64,000 nucleotides of DNA. Source: Alnus glutinosa. Lineage: Eukaryota > Streptophyta > Magnoliopsida > Fagales > Betulaceae. The notes beneath the pieces are model-generated. The model did not search any database. It saw nothing but the letters and a program-made list of their open reading frames with translations, and was not told the origin of the DNA. Location of the stretch: assembly GCF_958979055.1 (NCBI RefSeq), contig NC_084886.1, positions 64,501 through 128,500 on the forward strand. The letters run 5' to 3'. Shown piece by piece: positions 60,704-64,000 of the stretch (the stretch's first letter is position 1; each line of letters starts with the position of its first letter). The position numbers and the translations under genes were made by a program.

Positions 60704-62589
60704 GAGGTTTTGTTTCCTACAATTGCGTGTAGAGGACCACGTGAAGGAGGAAACAAACATGCAAGTATTAGTGAATTGTACAAATGGGAGGAGGCAACAC
60801 ATGATGAGCAGCTGATGTGACATTTGCAACAATTGGATGAGCAATTTGAGAGGTTTGGAGATCAAATTGGAGCATTAACCGAACAAGTTGCCGCCATGGG
60901 TGGTGCAAACTAGCGTCTCTGTCAACCAAAACCGCATTTTGTTGAGGAGGAAGACGAGTTTAGCGTCAAGGATGAGCAAATTTATCCTTTTGTGGAGCGT
61001 GGAGCAAAGAGAGAGCGTCCTTGGTTACAAGCAACGCTAGCAGATGGGAGTTCGGGTTCAAACTTGACATACCAAAATTCCAAAGTTCTTTGCAACTTGA
61101 AGAATTCTTGGATTGGGTAGTCGCTGTGGAGGAAGTCTTGGATTTCACAGAGGTATCTGATGATTGGAGAGTTCCTTTCCTGGCAACTAAGTTTAGGGGA
61201 AGAGCTGCTGGGTGGCGGCAATTATTGAAGCAAAGTAGAGTACGACAATGGAAGGCAAAGATCAATAGTTGGGAGAAACTATTGAAGCATATGAGAGCCA
61301 CATTCTTGCACCATAATTATGTGAGGATCATGTAGAAACAGCTTCAGAACCTTGGGCAAGGAGCATAGATTGTGGATGATTACACAGTGGAGTCCGATGG
61401 TCAGTTGCTTTTAAATACATTGGAGGTCTGAGACAACAGTTTCAAGATGCTTTAAATTTCTTTGATCCTCTTCATGTTTCTGGAGCCCACCAGAGGGCTT
61501 TGCACTTTGAGAAAATGTTTTGCTGGAGACCATTGGGGTTGGTAGGAGGAGGTAATAGGGGTAGTAATCGCCTTATTCCCACACCCCTACACGTGGTGCG
61601 GTGCCACGACCTACACAAACTAGAGGGTAGCTGAATGTGCAGCCTAGCGAGGTGGCTTCGACTAGTGCCCCACCATGAAATAGCCTAGCCGAATTTGCAG
61701 AAGGAGGTAGCAAAGTTTGTGAGGGGATGCTAGTTTTGCCAAGTGTCCAAGGGTAATGCCACTAATGTTGGGGTTGTACAAGCCACTTCTAATTCCGGAT
61801 TCGTGGACTAATGTAAGCATGGACTTCGTTTTGGGGTTGCTAAAAGCACAACATTTCATCTTTGTTGTGGTTGATTGATTCTCTGTAGCCCATTTAATTG
61901 CTTGCAAGAAGACTTTTGATGCGTTCAATGTGGATCAATTGTACTTTTGGGAAGTATATTGTCTTCATGGATTGCCATTATCAATTGTTTTTGATTGGGA
62001 CACTCGGTTCCTTTAGCCATTTTTGGAGATGTTTGTGGAGATTGTCCAATACCAAGATTGACTTTAGTGGTGCCTATCATCCTTTAATTGATGGGAAAAC
62101 GGAGGTAGTTAATCGTTCTATGGGAGATTTGCTTTGGAGTTTAGTGGGGGATCATCTTAAGTTGTGGGATTAGAAACTATTTTAAGTGGAGTTCGCCTAC
62201 AATCAGTCTACAAATCGGAGCACTTGCTTTAGTTCATTCTTTGTTGTCTATGGGACCAATCTGCGTGCACCATTGGATTTGGCTCCTATTCATGATTTGA
62301 AGAGGGTGAATACTAAGGCATAAAATCTATTGCTCAAATTCAGGAGGTTCACAAAGCTACTGATAAGCATTTGCAAGATTTTGTGGCCAACTATAAGGCA
62401 AGTGCGGAAAAGAAGCAGCATTCTGTGGAGTTTGAAGAAGGGGATTTGGTGTGGGTTGTGTTGAAGAAAGACATGTTTCATGTGGGAGAGTTTAATAAAC
62501 TTGTTGTAAGAAAGAATGAAAGATTGGACTACTGGAGACTTTTTCGATGTGAGTGGTGGTGAGAAGGGAAAAAGATTGGCGGCGTCATG

Positions 62590-63330
62590 GGCTCATGACA
62601 CATGACGATAATCACAATATGTTGAAGCTGTTTGGTAACCAAAGGCCAAATTTTCAATTCCCATTTCACTTCCCCCAAAAATATCAGATAAAAAACATTC
62701 TAACTTTTTTACACTTTTTACATCACATCAATAATTTTTTTATTACTATTCAAATAAAAAAACCTACTACAAAATAAAACTTTTTCACTTTTCTATAAAA
62801 CATTCTCAAATTTTATATCACATTAATAATTTCTTACTACTATTCAAATAAATATTCCAATCCACAATCCATTACGAAACAACTTCGTTGATAACAAACA
62901 CTGTTCGATTGAGCAAGCTTTGACCTTTGAGATTGAGTGAGGCGAGCAAGCTTCTAGCATGTGTAACAGTGATTTTTGATTGGCAGTGGCCAGTGAGATG
63001 GGAAGAAGATGAAGCTTCTAGAGAGTGAGAAACAAAGGAGAGTTTGGTCTTTGGTGAAGAGTGAGTGAGTGATTGAAGTGGATGTAGGGTTTGGTAGCGA
63101 TGAATATATACGCACGTAAAACAGCTTCATTTTTGTTTGGTAAGAAGTGATGTCGTTTGAGTAAACTATTAAATTATAGTTTTATCCTTTGTAGGGTTGG
63201 GTCGAGTCGGAATACCAATATTTTAGGATCCTTTCCACCTACGTACCCGACAACTGGCCTACAGGCCACCAACCGGCGGTAGCGATGCGATGACGACAGG
63301 CAGGCAACCAAAATGCCCACCCCTACCTAT
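62590..63330. mobile_element. Possible insertion inside the gypsy integrase end
   Basis: Gypsy coding text stops near 62560 and resumes at about 63350. The 0.75 kb between is AT-rich then GC-balanced, ends near CCCACCCCTACCTATTGC (the complement starts with GTAGGGGTGGGC, a common hAT-type end), and has no frame. The left boundary is not defined. Confidence 0.35.
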
Positions 63331-63468
63331 TGCTTATTAGCTGAAGCTTCAAAGTCATATCAAGATGGTCGATGTATTTAATGTTAAGCATCTTGTTCCT
63401 TACATGGGTGACTCATTTGCTGACGATGCGAATTTGAGGGTGAATTCTCTCCAACTCGGGGATGATGA

Positions 63469-63990
63469 TGTAGACTGAGAGGAAAACAAATTCATGAAGA
63501 AAACTGGACTGGAGATTCTTGTTCGACTGGGGCAATTCTCAATCGATCAAGAATGCATTGTGATGTTTGGTATTAATTCCCGAGGGCCTCGGTTGATGCC
63601 TCAACCTTAGTTGATCGATCGAGACGATGCATCAAGTCCTGTTAGTGAAACCTGAGGTTTTCAGTCGATGTTCAATCGACCGAGGATAGTTCATTAGGGT
63701 TTTTTCGCATTTAAAAATAGGGTTTTGTTGTATTAGTATGCAGGTCGATTGACCGAGTTGTGGCAAGATATTTTAGTCTTGTTTTCTATGGGTTGCAATC
63801 TTATTTTATTTAAGCCTAAGAAGGACAGTTTGGCCAGCATGTTATGTTGTTTATTCTCAGTTTTCAATAAGAAACTCACCAAAGGTGATTTTTCTTCTAT
63901 TTTCCCTCAAAGCCTTGAATTTTCTTGGTCTTATGGAAGAGTTGTGACTTGTGTGTTTATTTAATATACAAACCACTACACCATGCTACA
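63469..63990 (+). repeat. 3' LTR of the Ty3-gypsy element
   Basis: About 522 bp, preceded by the gypsy polyprotein C terminus and a short purine stretch CTCGGGGATGATGA. It ends CCATGCTACA near the window edge. Confidence 0.8.
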
Positions 63991-64000
63991 TCAATCTGTG

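Larger units (their letters stand above)
60190..63990 (+). mobile_element. Ty3-gypsy element with both LTRs, RT block missing
   Basis: LTRs at 60190-60684 and 63469-63990 start TGTAGAC and end ACA. A primer-binding site TGGTATTAGAAGCC follows the 5' LTR. The interior gives gag: LDIPKFQSSLQLEEFLDWVVAVEEVLDF, FRGRAAGWRQLLKQSR, WEKLLKHMRATFLHHNY. After about 61.6 kb it gives integrase pieces, with SNTKIDFSGAYHPLIDGKTEVVNRSMGDLLWSL and YKASAEKKQHSVEFEEGDLVWVV, and the family C terminus VDVFNVKHLVPYMGDSFADDANLRVNSL just before the 3' LTR. Protease, reverse transcriptase and RNase H are absent. Stops and frameshifts are many. The LTRs differ by many substitutions and small indels, so the insertion is old. 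Confidence 0.88.

Overview
The window is nuclear DNA from a flowering plant, most likely a eudicot. Its genes are split by GT-AG introns, intergenic DNA is AT-rich, and plant-type L1 LINEs, Ty3-gypsy LTR elements, MULE/PIF-like inverted-repeat elements and AT microsatellites fill the gaps. The closest relatives I can name for three genes (DUF1350 hydrolase, RAD52-2, complex I B8 subunit) are Arabidopsis At5g47860, At5g47870 and At5g47890, so part of an ancestral gene order seems to survive. That comparison is from memory, not from a search.

Layout. 1-3359 (+): 3' part of a DUF1350 alpha/beta-hydrolase gene. 4259-13162 (-): a RAD52-2-like organellar single-strand annealing gene, convergent with the first. 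Its last intron is 7.57 kb and holds several LINE fragments. 15442-21015 (-): an ER-type FES1/SIL1-like Hsp70 nucleotide-exchange factor with eight coding exons and a 5'-truncated LINE in intron 1. 21.5-23.8 kb: a poly(A) retroposon and a fold-back element. 24552-28986 (+): U2 snRNP protein U2A'. 32.8-34.8 kb: a decayed ribosomal protein L10 copy, with a promoter-like region upstream. 35.1-38.0 kb: three inverted-repeat elements in a row. 39431-46390 (-): a LINE of about 5.4 kb flanked by an 18-bp target duplication and interrupted by a 1.55-kb LTR-like insertion. 48131-52324 (+): NDUFA2/B8 of mitochondrial complex I, with a Ty3-gypsy remnant in intron 2. 55233-56486 (+): an intronless SET-MYND (ASHR2-like) gene. 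58.3-64.0 kb: a LINE tail, a PIF-like element and a Ty3-gypsy element with both LTRs.

The host genes are housekeeping genes (chloroplast, DNA repair, ER folding, splicing, respiration, protein methylation) and do not form a pathway. The unusual content is in the repeats. Introns of normal-looking genes absorb transposons, two unrelated gypsy elements have both lost the protease-RT-RNase H block while keeping gag and integrase pieces, and a GC-rich hairpin core recurs inside three inverted-repeat elements of different families. I found no CRISPR array and no convincing new multi-gene system. Exon coordinates were worked out by hand from splice consensus and reading-frame continuity; in every multi-exon gene the coding lengths sum to a multiple of three.
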